Shown here piece after piece: positions 43,264 to 51,633 of a stretch of 56,075 bases of DNA. The DNA is from Alphaproteobacteria bacterium (lineage in GTDB: Bacteria; Pseudomonadota; Alphaproteobacteria; SMXS01): NCBI GenBank assembly GCA_028284945.1, contig JANQQJ010000010.1, positions 1-56,075 of the forward strand, written 5' to 3'. A program made the position numbers and the translations under genes. The notes under the pieces are model-generated. The model was not told the DNA's origin. It worked only from the letters and a program-made list of their open reading frames with translations, and did no database searches. Position 1 is the stretch's first letter, and the number at the start of each line of letters is the position of its first letter.

Positions 43264-43755
43264 ATGTTCAAGTCTCTGGCGGTGCTTGCCGCTCTTGTTT
43301 CCGTTGTCGTTATCCAACCTGCCGTCGCCGATGATGCAGACGATGTCGCCGCGATCCAGCAGATCTATGCAGACTGGCGTGCTGCTGTTGAAGGGGCGGA
43401 TATCAAATCATACGTGTCGGTGTTGGATGAAGATGTCCGACTGATGCCGCCGGGGGCCGCTGATTTCGTCGGCCGCGATACCTATGAAGCGTTCCTGCAG
43501 CCGGTGTTCGACAATGCGACCTATCAGATCATTCCGATCAGCGAGATCGATGTCGAGGTTCAGGGGGATTGGGCGTTCGCGCGCTACGATTATGAGGTCC
43601 GGGTCGAGATGAAAGAAGGCAGCACGGAGATCGGCCAGGAAGGCGCTCTGACCGACGACGTCAACCGGTCAAAATATTTTGATGTCCTGCGCCGTCAGGA
43701 CGACGGGACCTGGAAGGTCTATCGCCACACCTGGAATGCGATGCCACCCGGCTAG
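43264..43755 (+). CDS. Exported DUF4440/NTF2-like protein
   Basis: 163 residues with GGGAGGAA upstream. Signal peptide at residues 1-22 (VSVVVIQPAVA). The rest is a SnoaL/DUF4440 cone fold: DVAAIQQIYADWRAAVEGADIKSYVSVLDEDVRLMPPGAADFVGRDTYEAFLQPVF, then DVLRRQDDGTWKVYRHTWN. Probably periplasmic, binding or converting a small molecule. Its stop interlocks with the opposing gene (CTAG at 43752-43755). Confidence 0.85.
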   Translation: MFKSLAVLAALVSVVVIQPAVADDADDVAAIQQIYADWRAAVEGADIKSYVSVLDEDVRLMPPGAADFVGRDTYEAFLQPVFDNATYQIIPISEIDVEVQGDWAFARYDYEVRVEMKEGSTEIGQEGALTDDVNRSKYFDVLRRQDDGTWKVYRHTWNAMPPG

Positions 43756-44603
43756 GTGTGTTTGACCCGGGCCAGCGGCACGGGCGAGCCTGCAACGCCC
43801 CTATCAGTGCGGAAGATCGTTCCAGCGTCATCTCGACCCGTACCACGAGAGCCGGTAACGATGTAGAGGTGTTCCAGGTTTTCACCGCCGAAACAGACGC
43901 TGGTGACCATAGGTAGTGGTACGTCGAGTGAGGGTAATTCAGTGCCGTCGGCGGCAAATACCGCGACCCGTCCGCCCGATGCATCGGCGATGAAGACCGA
44001 GCCATCGGCGCCAACGGCAAGCCCGTCCGGGCGTCCCTTGCCCAGGTCGGCGAAGACCCGCCGGTTGGCGATCCCGCCTTGCCCGTCCAGGTCTTGCGCC
44101 CAGACCGCACAGGTGCTGCTGTCGGCGTGATAGAGGGTCTTCCCATCCGGTGATATCCCGATACCGTTGGTCAGCTCGACCGGGAAATGCAGGTGCCGGG
44201 CAGTCCCGTCCAGATCGATGGAATAGAGCGAACCGGGTTTGGGATCGTCGTCTGAACCGACCGGGCGAAAAGCAACCGACCCACAATAGATTCGGCCATC
44301 CATATCGGCACTCAGATCGTTGAAGCCTTTTTCGCCGCGCGCCTCGTCCGGCTCCAGCAGCACCACCGTGTCGCCGCCGCCGGGCGGTTTGTAGGAGATG
44401 TTGCGGCCCGATACGATCAGCCCGCCATCGGCGTGCAGCGCGATGCCCCCCATGCCGCGCCGGTGTTCGATTGCGGTGCTGATGGTGCCGTCCGCCGCGA
44501 GACAAAAGGCGCCACCATTGATCACATCACTGAATATCAATCCCCGAGACGGGTCCCAGGTTGGTCCTTCGATCAGGCCATAGCCGGTTGCCAGTTCTTC
44601 CAT
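43752..44603 (-). CDS. SMP-30/gluconolactonase-like protein
   Basis: 283 residues forming a six-bladed propeller. LIEGPTWDPSRGLIFSDVINGG has the metal-binding Glu, and ELTNGIGISPDGKTLYHADS (Asn) and GRPDGLAVGADGSVFIADA (Asp) complete the site. It hydrolyses a sugar or other lactone. Fourteen bases after the stop of the permease gene is not the case: the permease lies upstream at 44618, so the two are probably co-transcribed, permease first. Confidence 0.87.
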   Translation of the reverse strand: MEELATGYGLIEGPTWDPSRGLIFSDVINGGAFCLAADGTISTAIEHRRGMGGIALHADGGLIVSGRNISYKPPGGGDTVVLLEPDEARGEKGFNDLSADMDGRIYCGSVAFRPVGSDDDPKPGSLYSIDLDGTARHLHFPVELTNGIGISPDGKTLYHADSSTCAVWAQDLDGQGGIANRRVFADLGKGRPDGLAVGADGSVFIADASGGRVAVFAADGTELPSLDVPLPMVTSVCFGGENLEHLYIVTGSRGTGRDDAGTIFRTDRGVAGSPVPLARVKHT

Positions 44604-44617
44604 ATCGCTCTCCGTCT

Positions 44618-46210
44618 TCAGTCCTTCTGCGCGGCCTCGACCAGTGCGCGTGCCTCATCGTCGGGCAGGCGTTGACGGACGGCTATGCCGAATACGATCA
44701 GCGAGCCGGCCGCGATGATCAGCATATCGAGCCATTCGGGAATCAGCGCGATCCCGCCTCCAAAGTTTCCGATATAGCTCGTTACGCCAATTAACAGCAG
44801 ATAGGGCACGATCCAGGCTGCGTTTTTCAGGTGGAGGGGATCGCCGCTCCTGCCCTCTGCCTGGCGCGACGCGGCCATGATGATCAGGCCGATGCCGATG
44901 ACGATCAGCAGCTTCCAGTTGTTATCCCAACCGGTCCAATAGATCAGCCAACTCACGAGAATGAAGCAAAGCGCTGCGACCGGTTTGGCAAAGGGTACTT
45001 TAAATGGACGGTCGGCATCAGGAAGCTGATGCCGCATCGCCATCAACGAGACCGGGCCAAACACCATGGAAAGAACAGCCGCGCTGCTTATAAAGGCGAC
45101 CAGGGCCTGCCAGCTGGGAAACGGGGCCAGCATCAAAAGACCCAGGCCCGTATTCACAACAATGCCCCAGACCGGAACACCGGTGGTGCTGAGTGACTCA
45201 AAGAAGCGCGGCAGGTGGCCGTTCTTGGCCATCGCAAAGTTCAGTCGCGCAGCGACCCCGGTATAGGCCAAGCCGGAACCGCCGGGTGAAATCACCGCAT
45301 CTGCATAAAGAAGCAGGGCCAGCCATTTCAGCCCCAACAGCGCGGCAAAGGCTGCAAAAGGGCCGCCTGCGGCATTTTCAGTAATCCCGGCCCATCCATC
45401 CGACAGGTGGTCGCTGGGAATGCTGCCGATAAATGCGACCTGCAGCAGGATATAGAGCACAGTGCAAACACCGATCGTGCCAAACAACGCGGCGGGAATG
45501 GCGCGTTGCGGGTTGCGAACCTCTCCAGCCATGTCGAGCAGTGCCCGAAAGCCCAAGAATGAAAAGATAACACCGCCACCGGCAACGGCGGCGAATACAC
45601 CGGAGAGGCCTTCAGGTGCAAAGCCGCCATAGTCGTTGAAATGGCTGCTGTCGAATGCCGTCAGCATCAGGGCAATGGGGGCCACAAACGGAATGACCAG
45701 CTTCCAGAATGTGATTGTCGTGTTCGAATTCGCCAGCCATTGAACGCCCTTCAGATTGATGAAGGCGAACAGAACCAGCATCAGGGCCGCCACTACAATG
45801 CCCTCGGTTGTCAGCACCCGGTTTCCATGGACGTTGGTGCTGAGTTCCGGAAAGTAATTCGAGGCATAATCCAGCACCGCCATGACTTCGATGGGAGCGG
45901 TCGCCATATAAGCGACAAGGCACAACCAGCCGCCCAGAAACCCGTTCATCGAGCCATGGGTGAAGAAGGGAATGCGCGCGATCGATCCGGCGACCGGTGC
46001 GATGGGCACGGTTTCCGCATAAACCAATGCGATGATGAAAGAGATCGCGCCGCCGATCACCCAGGCAAGGATGGCTGCCGGGCCGGCCATCTGCGCCGCG
46101 TGCATCGAGGCGAACAGCCAGCCGGAACCGACGACAGAGGTAATGCCGGTGAAAAAAAGCGCTAGCGGGCTGATCTGACGGCGCAGCCCGGTCTCTGCCA
46201 CACTGGCCAT
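44618..46210 (-). CDS. APC family amino acid permease
   Basis: 530 residues with about twelve to fourteen membrane helices. The start LRRQISPLALFFTGITSVVGSGWLFASMHAAQMAGPAAILAWVIGG has the helix-1 Gly-rich unwound region of APC transporters. GFRALLDMAGEVRNPQRAIPAALFGTIGV is the conserved APC segment between helices 6 and 7. Substrate unknown, likely an amino acid or amine. Followed 14 bp later by the SMP-30-like gene on the same strand. Confidence 0.9.
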   Translation of the reverse strand: MASVAETGLRRQISPLALFFTGITSVVGSGWLFASMHAAQMAGPAAILAWVIGGAISFIIALVYAETVPIAPVAGSIARIPFFTHGSMNGFLGGWLCLVAYMATAPIEVMAVLDYASNYFPELSTNVHGNRVLTTEGIVVAALMLVLFAFINLKGVQWLANSNTTITFWKLVIPFVAPIALMLTAFDSSHFNDYGGFAPEGLSGVFAAVAGGGVIFSFLGFRALLDMAGEVRNPQRAIPAALFGTIGVCTVLYILLQVAFIGSIPSDHLSDGWAGITENAAGGPFAAFAALLGLKWLALLLYADAVISPGGSGLAYTGVAARLNFAMAKNGHLPRFFESLSTTGVPVWGIVVNTGLGLLMLAPFPSWQALVAFISSAAVLSMVFGPVSLMAMRHQLPDADRPFKVPFAKPVAALCFILVSWLIYWTGWDNNWKLLIVIGIGLIIMAASRQAEGRSGDPLHLKNAAWIVPYLLLIGVTSYIGNFGGGIALIPEWLDMLIIAAGSLIVFGIAVRQRLPDDEARALVEAAQKD

Positions 46211-46291
46211 AATGGCCCTTTCCCTTTTCAGACTGCTAGCTTAGTTCAGCGTGATAGGTCTCACCAGTTCGGGTGCCTGCATTGCCTGGGA

Positions 46292-46663
46292 TTAGCAGTG
46301 GTTGCCGGAACCGAAATAATCTCCACCGCGATAGACGTGATCGCCACCGCTCAGTTTCTTTGTCGCATCGACCAGGTTGGCCTTGGAGACATTGACCCAG
46401 CACTCATTGGTATCCTTGAACCAATGGTGTCCGGCACATTCGACGGTCGCGCTTTCGCGGGTCATGACCGGATAAACGGTCCCCTTGCCAAACTGATAGG
46501 GCAGTTTGCGTTTGCTGTCCCACGGGTTGTAGGCCTTATAGGTGAGGTACTCGATCTGTGAGCAGTTCTTAATAGTGACCCGGGTTTTTGCCTCGGCGGG
46601 CACGGTAGATCCCATGATAACGGCTAACGCCGCCAGAGAGGTCAACGCCTGTTTCCACGCCAT
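46292..46663 (-). CDS. Exported four-cysteine protein of unknown function
   Basis: 123 residues from the ATG at 46663 (GGAGACAAAAG upstream). Signal peptide at residues 1-25 (ALAVIMGSTVPAEA). The mature part has four Cys (TIKNCSQ, ATVECAGHHW, TNECWVN and the final NHC), suggesting two disulfides, and several aromatic residues. No family recognised. Flanked by the permease and phosphodiesterase genes on the same strand but with gaps of 81 and 55 bp. Confidence 0.65.
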   Translation of the reverse strand: MAWKQALTSLAALAVIMGSTVPAEAKTRVTIKNCSQIEYLTYKAYNPWDSKRKLPYQFGKGTVYPVMTRESATVECAGHHWFKDTNECWVNVSKANLVDATKKLSGGDHVYRGGDYFGSGNHC

Positions 46664-46718
46664 CTTTTGTCTCCAGAACACCAATCGCCCCAAGGCTCAG
46701 TGTGCCATAGATGCGCCT

Positions 46719-47618
46719 TCATGGCAGCAGGCATGTCGACACCCGGCCCATGGGAAGGCTCGCCATCGCGGCGCGGGGTTCATTGGTTGCAATGATATCG
46801 ACACCGCGGTCGTGCAGGTCCCGATAGGCATTCTGGCGCGCATTGCCACGTTGTCGGTCGGCGCTGCCGAAGGTGCCCAGGCTCACCTCGACACCGGCCT
46901 GATCAAGGGCCCGGTAGAGTCTGGGGTTTGGATCGCCGGTGCCGGTCCATGCAGTAATTCTACTCAGGTCTCCAAGCCGATCTTGGGCGCTGCGCAATCC
47001 CTGTTCGGATTTGATCGTGACCGAGATCATGGCGTCCGGTGCCATGCGGCGCAGATGCGCCGCCGCGTTGACGCTATAGGTAATGAAACTGACCCAAGCC
47101 ATCGCATCTGTCTTGTCCACGACATCCAGCAACAACCCGAAATCTGTGCCTTTGGTGTCGATCGAGAGAATCCCGCGGCCCTTCACGGCTAATATCGCCT
47201 CGCGCAGGGTGGGGATCGGATAGGGTGTTCGCGCCCCATCCGGATCAAGCAGGCGCAGCGATGCAAGATCGGCGTAGGTTTTTGAAGCGACGGAACCGTT
47301 GCCTGTTGTGGTCCGGTTCAGCGTTTCGTCATGCATCAACACCAACACGCCATCGCGGGTGGTGCGCACGTCCACTTCCACCATGGCCGGGCCGAGTTCG
47401 AGCAGCGCGTTGATGGTCTCTAATGCGTTCTCGGGCAGGCCGCGGCTTGGCCCGGCGCGGTGGGCGCTTACAAGCACCGCGTCGGTCTCGCGGATACAGT
47501 CAAAAAAGCCGGGCAGGTCCAGAGCTGTTTGGCGCTCGACCGGTTGACGCTCCTCTCCGCACGCGGCAAGTGCCAAAGACAAGCTCAGCCCCGCGGCGAT
47601 CAGGTGCCGGCGGTTCAT
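46719..47618 (-). CDS. Lipoprotein glycerophosphodiester phosphodiesterase
   Basis: 299 residues from the ATG at 47618, overlapping the upstream stop by ATGA. Lipobox LALAAC gives a lipid-anchored Cys at about residue 20. LVSAHRAGPSRGLPENALETI, VEVDVRTTRDGVLVLMHDETLNRTT and SIDTKG are the GDPD catalytic motifs (His, Arg, Glu, Asp, His). It cleaves glycerophosphodiesters in the periplasm. The C-terminal TNEPRAAMASL is typical. Confidence 0.9.
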   Translation of the reverse strand: MNRRHLIAAGLSLSLALAACGEERQPVERQTALDLPGFFDCIRETDAVLVSAHRAGPSRGLPENALETINALLELGPAMVEVDVRTTRDGVLVLMHDETLNRTTTGNGSVASKTYADLASLRLLDPDGARTPYPIPTLREAILAVKGRGILSIDTKGTDFGLLLDVVDKTDAMAWVSFITYSVNAAAHLRRMAPDAMISVTIKSEQGLRSAQDRLGDLSRITAWTGTGDPNPRLYRALDQAGVEVSLGTFGSADRQRGNARQNAYRDLHDRGVDIIATNEPRAAMASLPMGRVSTCLLP

Positions 47619-48208
47619 TTGATTGGCGAATAGCACCAGGAGGCGATCTTCGGCCCGTCCAGGGCGTCGGTTTGAACCATGCCGGCCAACGCGGCCTCCA
47701 GCCGCCTCAGCGCCGGTTCGGGATCGTCGCCGGTGATTTCATAAAGCGCCAGGCGTTCGTGCTGCAGCGGCAAGGTAGTCTTGGGCAGGTAAACGGCCCG
47801 GTAGCGCCGGCCGCAGGCGTAGCCTTCAACTTGCGTTACCTCCGGCACATGATGGTGGGTGTACCAATAATCCAAATCATTCATGCGCCCCGCATAAGGC
47901 ACCGTGAGCGTCGGCAGAACATGCCTGTTGCGCAGGTCGCTGGGTTCGCTGCCGATAAGATCGGTGATCGGCGAAAAGCGCCAGGACGTGGCGTCGTGGC
48001 CGGTCATCTCGCGAAGTGTGCGCACGCCCGGTTGTGCCGTGCTGGTCAGGATCGCCAGATAGCCGAACCGGGCCGGCGTATAGCCGTTCAACTGTCCCTC
48101 AGATAGTTTGTAGCGAGGCGCGTCCGGCTGGGCAGAATCGACGGCAGCAGACCAGACGGCATCACTCGCTGCATCGCCATAGACCAGAATGATGTCGCTG
48201 CTGTCCAC
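47615..48208 (-). CDS. Unrecognised protein with EthD-like (dimeric ferredoxin-fold) features
   Basis: 197 residues, no signal peptide. The segment PYAGRMNDLDYWYTHHHVPEVTQVEGYACGRRYRA followed by LALYEITGDDPEPALRRLEAAL is reminiscent of EthD or other dimeric alpha-beta-barrel proteins, with the YWYTHHHVPEV string as the likely active cleft. Function not assigned. Coupled to the phosphodiesterase gene by ATGA, and three bases after the SDR stop, so all three are probably one transcript. Confidence 0.7.
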   Translation of the reverse strand: MDSSDIILVYGDAASDAVWSAAVDSAQPDAPRYKLSEGQLNGYTPARFGYLAILTSTAQPGVRTLREMTGHDATSWRFSPITDLIGSEPSDLRNRHVLPTLTVPYAGRMNDLDYWYTHHHVPEVTQVEGYACGRRYRAVYLPKTTLPLQHERLALYEITGDDPEPALRRLEAALAGMVQTDALDGPKIASWCYSPIK

Positions 48209-48211
48209 CAG

Positions 48212-48973
48212 TTAATCGACCGATGCGACCTGGCCGCCATCGACGGCAAGATGTGCGCCGTTAATCCAGATGCCGGCCGGGCTGGAAACAAATGCAATTG
48301 CCCGAGCAAGCTCCTCGCCGGTCCCCAAGCGGCCTAGCGGAATCGACTTTTCGACATTGGCATAAAAGTCCGGCTGCTCCTGCTTGCGCTTGTCCCAGGA
48401 CCCGCCGGGAAACCAGACCGCACCGGGCGAAATCGCATTGGCACGGATGCCTTTGCGCCCCAGGCTTTGGGCCAGTTCGTTGGCATAGGCACGCATCGCG
48501 GCTTTCGCAGGGCCGTAAGACGAGCGGCGCCCGAAATAGAATTTCGACGCCATCGAACCGATGAACGTAATGGCGGCGGCATCGCTTTCTTCCAGGGCTG
48601 GGCGGACCGCATCGACGGCAATGACGCCGGCCATCATGTCGACCCGGAAACTGCGGGCCCAGCCCTCTTCATCTCCGGCCATATCAAACCCGCTGGCGTT
48701 GTGGATCAAGATATCGCAACCCCCCAGCGCATCCAGCGCAGCGGCACAGAATCCTTTAACCGCCTCGCCGTCGGCCATGTCGCAGGCCTGGCCAAATGCG
48801 GTGCCGGGACCGATGGCGGAAAATTCCTCGACGGCGGTATCAACCCCGTCCTGTCCGCGGGCGCAAAGCGCAACAGAGGCGCCTTCTTCGCGCATCAATT
48901 TGCCCGTATACCAGCCGATACCCCGGCTGCCACCCAGAATAATGACGCGCTTGCCTGTCAGTCCCAAATCCAT
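48212..48973 (-). CDS. SDR family oxidoreductase
   Basis: 253 residues. RVIILGGSRGIGWYTGKLMREEGASVALCAR is the nucleotide site, and MASKFYFGRRSSYGPAKAAMRAYANELAQSL contains the catalytic Tyr and Lys. C-terminal IWINGAHLAVDGGQV is typical of classical SDRs. Substrate unknown. First of a three-gene unit with the EthD-like and phosphodiesterase genes. Confidence 0.87.
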   Translation of the reverse strand: MDLGLTGKRVIILGGSRGIGWYTGKLMREEGASVALCARGQDGVDTAVEEFSAIGPGTAFGQACDMADGEAVKGFCAAALDALGGCDILIHNASGFDMAGDEEGWARSFRVDMMAGVIAVDAVRPALEESDAAAITFIGSMASKFYFGRRSSYGPAKAAMRAYANELAQSLGRKGIRANAISPGAVWFPGGSWDKRKQEQPDFYANVEKSIPLGRLGTGEELARAIAFVSSPAGIWINGAHLAVDGGQVASVD

Positions 48974-49144
48974 GCTCTGTCCCCTGTTTCACGGCGCCGA
49001 CCGCCAGATTACGCCTCGCCACCCAAAAGAAAAGCCTGAAGGCCAGGGATGACAAATTTGCGTTCGGACTCGCGGTTTGAAATAGTGTGCGTGGCCCCGC
49101 GGGGGCTGGCCTGACTTGATGCTTTGAAGAAGGATTATGTGACG

Positions 49145-49324
49145 ATGACTCTGGTAGAATCGCTGAAAACGGTAACTCTGGCCGCCATGCTGGCTGCCGG
49201 TTCGCTGACGCTAACGGCATGTGAAGAAAAAAGCCCGCTGGAACAAGCGGCTGAAGACATGGAAGACGCTGCAGAAGAGATGAAAGACTCGATGGAAGAT
49301 GCAGCGGACGATCTGACCAACTGA
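49145..49324 (+). CDS. Small acidic lipoprotein
   Basis: 59 residues from the ATG at 49145. A signal sequence ends in the lipobox SLTLTAC. After the Cys the 36-residue mature part is almost entirely Glu, Asp, Ala and Met in a helical, heptad-like pattern (LEQAAEDMEDAAEEMKDSMEDAADDL). It resembles small entericidin-like lipoproteins in layout, but the sequence is distinct. A second tiny exported or membrane protein follows 67 bp later. Confidence 0.7.
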   Translation: MTLVESLKTVTLAAMLAAGSLTLTACEEKSPLEQAAEDMEDAAEEMKDSMEDAADDLTN

Positions 49325-49391
49325 TCGAACAGGGCCGTGGCGCCTGGGGCGGCGCCGCGACCCCGACACTGATTATTGGAGGAGGCCAACT

Positions 49392-49559
49392 ATGAGTTCA
49401 GGTATCGTGAAGTTCGCGCTGTTGACCGCGGTCATTGGCATCGGCGCGGTGGCGCTGACCAGCCAGGACGAAGACAGCCCGGTCACTGAAGCGCTCGATG
49501 ACGTCAGAGAAAAAGGTGAAGACGTCATCGATGCGATCAATGATGGGCTAGGCAGGTAG
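49392..49559 (+). CDS. Tiny single-helix acidic protein
   Basis: 55 residues with an excellent GGAGGAGG seven bases before the ATG at 49392. A hydrophobic segment (residues 5-22, VKFALLTAVIGIGAVALT) is followed by an acidic amphipathic tail (SPVTEALDDVREKGEDVIDAINDGL). Probably inserted in the inner membrane or exported. Its layout echoes the lipoprotein gene just upstream, and the two are likely co-expressed. Function unknown. Confidence 0.7.
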   Translation: MSSGIVKFALLTAVIGIGAVALTSQDEDSPVTEALDDVREKGEDVIDAINDGLGR

Positions 49560-49562
49560 GCC

Positions 49563-49655
49563 CTAGATACAGATGATCTAATCCATTGGTTCCTAGAGCA
49601 AATTTACCAGCTCAGTTGGAGGTTCTCGATTCCAACTAAGCTGGTTTTGCTCTAG
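49563..49655 (-). repeat. Palindromic intergenic element, copy 2
   Basis: A 63-bp near-perfect palindrome (49593-49655) with ends CTAGAGCAAA/TTTGCTCTAG and a CCAGCT-AGTTGGA stem, plus the tail to CTAG at 49563. It is inverted relative to copy 1 at 22801-22939. The stem bases differ between copies in a compensating way (GTTGGA/TCCAAC against GCTGGA/TCCAGC). Its CTAG at 49652-49655 supplies the stop of the SDR gene at 49652-50443. Confidence 0.8.
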
Positions 49656-50443
49656 AGGGTCAACCAGCCACCGTCGACCGGCAGGTAAGCGCCGGTCACG
49701 AAATCGCTTAAGGGTGAGGCCAGGAACACGGCGGCCTTACCCTGCTCCATCGGCGATCCCCAATGCCCGGCGGGCAGCCGGGAGATACGGTCCGCGATGG
49801 TGTCGCCCAATGGGTCACCTGTCCGTGGTGGCACGTCTCCGGTGATCGGTGGCGCCGGCTCGTCGCCCACCCATGTGGGTCCGGGGGCAATCGCGTTGAC
49901 ATTGATCTTGTGCTGCGCCAGTTCGAGGGCGAGCGCCTTAGTGATCTGGACCACGGCTGCCTTTGATCCGTCATAGGTGACGCCGACACCCGGTGAAACC
50001 GCCTGGGTCGACGCAATATTGATGATCCGACCGCCTTTGCCGCCGTCGATCATGATGCGCGCGGCGGCCCTGCAGCAATAAAACAGGCCGTCCACGTTGA
50101 TCGACCACAACGTGCGCCACATGTCGTCGGTGATATCGCGAACCGGGCCGCCCAGGTCATTATAGACGCCGGCATTGTTGACGATGATGTCGAGGCTACC
50201 GAGCTGGTCGGCCGTGGCCTCCAACGCCGCATCGACGGCCGGGCGGTCGCTGACATCAAGTCCCATAGAAATGCCGCCAATTCGCTCTGCGGTCGCTGCT
50301 GCGCCGGCTTCATCCACATCGCTCACTGCGACTTTGGCTCCCGCCAGGGCCAGCGCCTCGGCAATGGCCGCGCCAATACCCTTGGCCCCGCCGGTTACAT
50401 GGGCGTTCTTACCGCTTAAATCGATCCAGTCTGCTGCTGACAT
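49652..50443 (-). CDS. SDR family oxidoreductase
   Basis: 263 residues from the ATG at 50443. NAHVTGGAKGIGAAIAEALALAGAKVAVSDVD is the nucleotide site, with an acidic residue ending beta-2, favouring NAD. IASTQAVSPGVGVTYDGSKAAVVQITKALALEL has the catalytic Tyr and Lys. A 20-residue loop (PAPPITGDVPPRTGDPLGD) enlarges the substrate side. Stop codon lies in a palindromic repeat. Eleven bases downstream of an NTF2-like gene on the same strand, probably one transcript. Confidence 0.88.
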   Translation of the reverse strand: MSAADWIDLSGKNAHVTGGAKGIGAAIAEALALAGAKVAVSDVDEAGAAATAERIGGISMGLDVSDRPAVDAALEATADQLGSLDIIVNNAGVYNDLGGPVRDITDDMWRTLWSINVDGLFYCCRAAARIMIDGGKGGRIINIASTQAVSPGVGVTYDGSKAAVVQITKALALELAQHKINVNAIAPGPTWVGDEPAPPITGDVPPRTGDPLGDTIADRISRLPAGHWGSPMEQGKAAVFLASPLSDFVTGAYLPVDGGWLTL

Positions 50444-50454
50444 AGGACGCCTTT

Positions 50455-50955
50455 CTAGTTGGAGGCTGGCGGAAACGCGCCGGGCCAATCGCCGGTGATC
50501 ATCCGTTTGGGCCACAGGAACTGCAGCGTGCAGCGTTTGATCTGCCACGCATCGCCGACCTTCACGTAATCCTCGTCATAAAGCCCGTACCAGATCACAG
50601 GGTTGGTGCGCGGGTCCGGCTCATGGACGGTATCGATCAGATAGATCCGGCTGACCGCCGTTGTCGCGCTGGTCAGTTCGACCCATTGATTGGTGGTGAC
50701 GTGAAAACCGCCATAGGGCACGGCGTCCTTGAACACCGCCTTATAGTTTGTCCGGATGGTTTCGCGGCCTTCCCAATTGCCGAATTCCGGCCCGAACTCG
50801 CAGACCGCGTCTTCAGCAAAGATTTCTGCCAGCCCGTCAACGTCGCGGCTGTCCATAAGCTGCGAATAGAGCATTTTGGTTTTCTTGATCGCATCGATCT
50901 CAAGCAGCTCGCGCAGGCGCTTGATTTCGTCGGCGGTAAAAGCGTCTTCGGTCAT
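50455..50955 (-). CDS. SnoaL/NTF2-like protein
   Basis: 166 residues. The GGGGAG Shine-Dalgarno abuts an ATG at 50961 and is six bases from the ATG at 50955, so the latter is preferred. LLEIDAIKKTKMLYSQLMDSRDVDGLAEIFAEDAVCEFGPEFGNWEGRETI is the cone-fold start typical of the SnoaL_4 group, which includes aromatic-ring dehydratases and isomerases. Divergent from another NTF2-like gene at 51088. Confidence 0.85.
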   Translation of the reverse strand: MTEDAFTADEIKRLRELLEIDAIKKTKMLYSQLMDSRDVDGLAEIFAEDAVCEFGPEFGNWEGRETIRTNYKAVFKDAVPYGGFHVTTNQWVELTSATTAVSRIYLIDTVHEPDPRTNPVIWYGLYDEDYVKVGDAWQIKRCTLQFLWPKRMITGDWPGAFPPASN

Positions 50956-51087
50956 GATCATCTCCCCTGAATCAGACTGCGAAGACTAGTCCAGCTGGGT
51001 CTCACCGCAAAGCCGGTAAACAGGTCTGGCGGCGTTTTGCGCGCGCAGGGTATCATCTGTCCGGCCGTCATCACCGGGGGGAGGATC

Positions 51088-51633
51088 ATGACAGCAAAAG
51101 AAATCGAGACGCTGCTCGACAAGCAGGCGATCACCGAAGTGCTCTACCGCTATGCCCGCGGATGGGACCGCTTCGACGAAGAGGCGGTCAGGTCATGCTT
51201 TCATCATGACTCGGTCCACGCGCATGGCCGGTTCAAAGGCGCATCTCAGGATTTTGTGACTCGCGGCATGAAAGCGATGGAAGCGGTCAAGTCGATGAGC
51301 CATTTGATCACCAACCCGATGATTGAGATGGATGGTGACCGGGCCATCGCTGAATGCAGCTTTCTGGCCCATCACCGGCGCGACGCGGCGGACGGGTCCG
51401 GTGAGGAGGACATGTTCCTGAAAGGCCGCTATCTCGACATCTTCGAAAAGCGCGGCGGCGAATGGAAGATTGCCAGCCGAACCGGACTGCATGATTTTGA
51501 GCGGGTGGTGCCACCTGCCGACCAGATCATGGCGTCAGCCGAGCCTGAGCATCTTGGACAAAAGAAGCCTGACGATCCGCTTTATGCGATGCTCGCAAGC
51601 TTTCGCTCAGGAGAAGGAGTCGCCGCACCATGA
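51088..51633 (+). CDS. SnoaL/NTF2-like protein
   Basis: 181 residues from the ATG at 51088 with GGGGGAG five bases upstream. IETLLDKQAITEVLYRYARGWDRFDEEAVRSCFHHDSVHAHGRFKG is the SnoaL_4 start with the usual helix-1 YARGxDR motif. GEWKIASRTGLHDFERVV closes the fold. The stop overlaps the start of the downstream acyl-CoA synthetase (ATGA), so the products probably act in one pathway. Confidence 0.87.
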   Translation: MTAKEIETLLDKQAITEVLYRYARGWDRFDEEAVRSCFHHDSVHAHGRFKGASQDFVTRGMKAMEAVKSMSHLITNPMIEMDGDRAIAECSFLAHHRRDAADGSGEEDMFLKGRYLDIFEKRGGEWKIASRTGLHDFERVVPPADQIMASAEPEHLGQKKPDDPLYAMLASFRSGEGVAAP

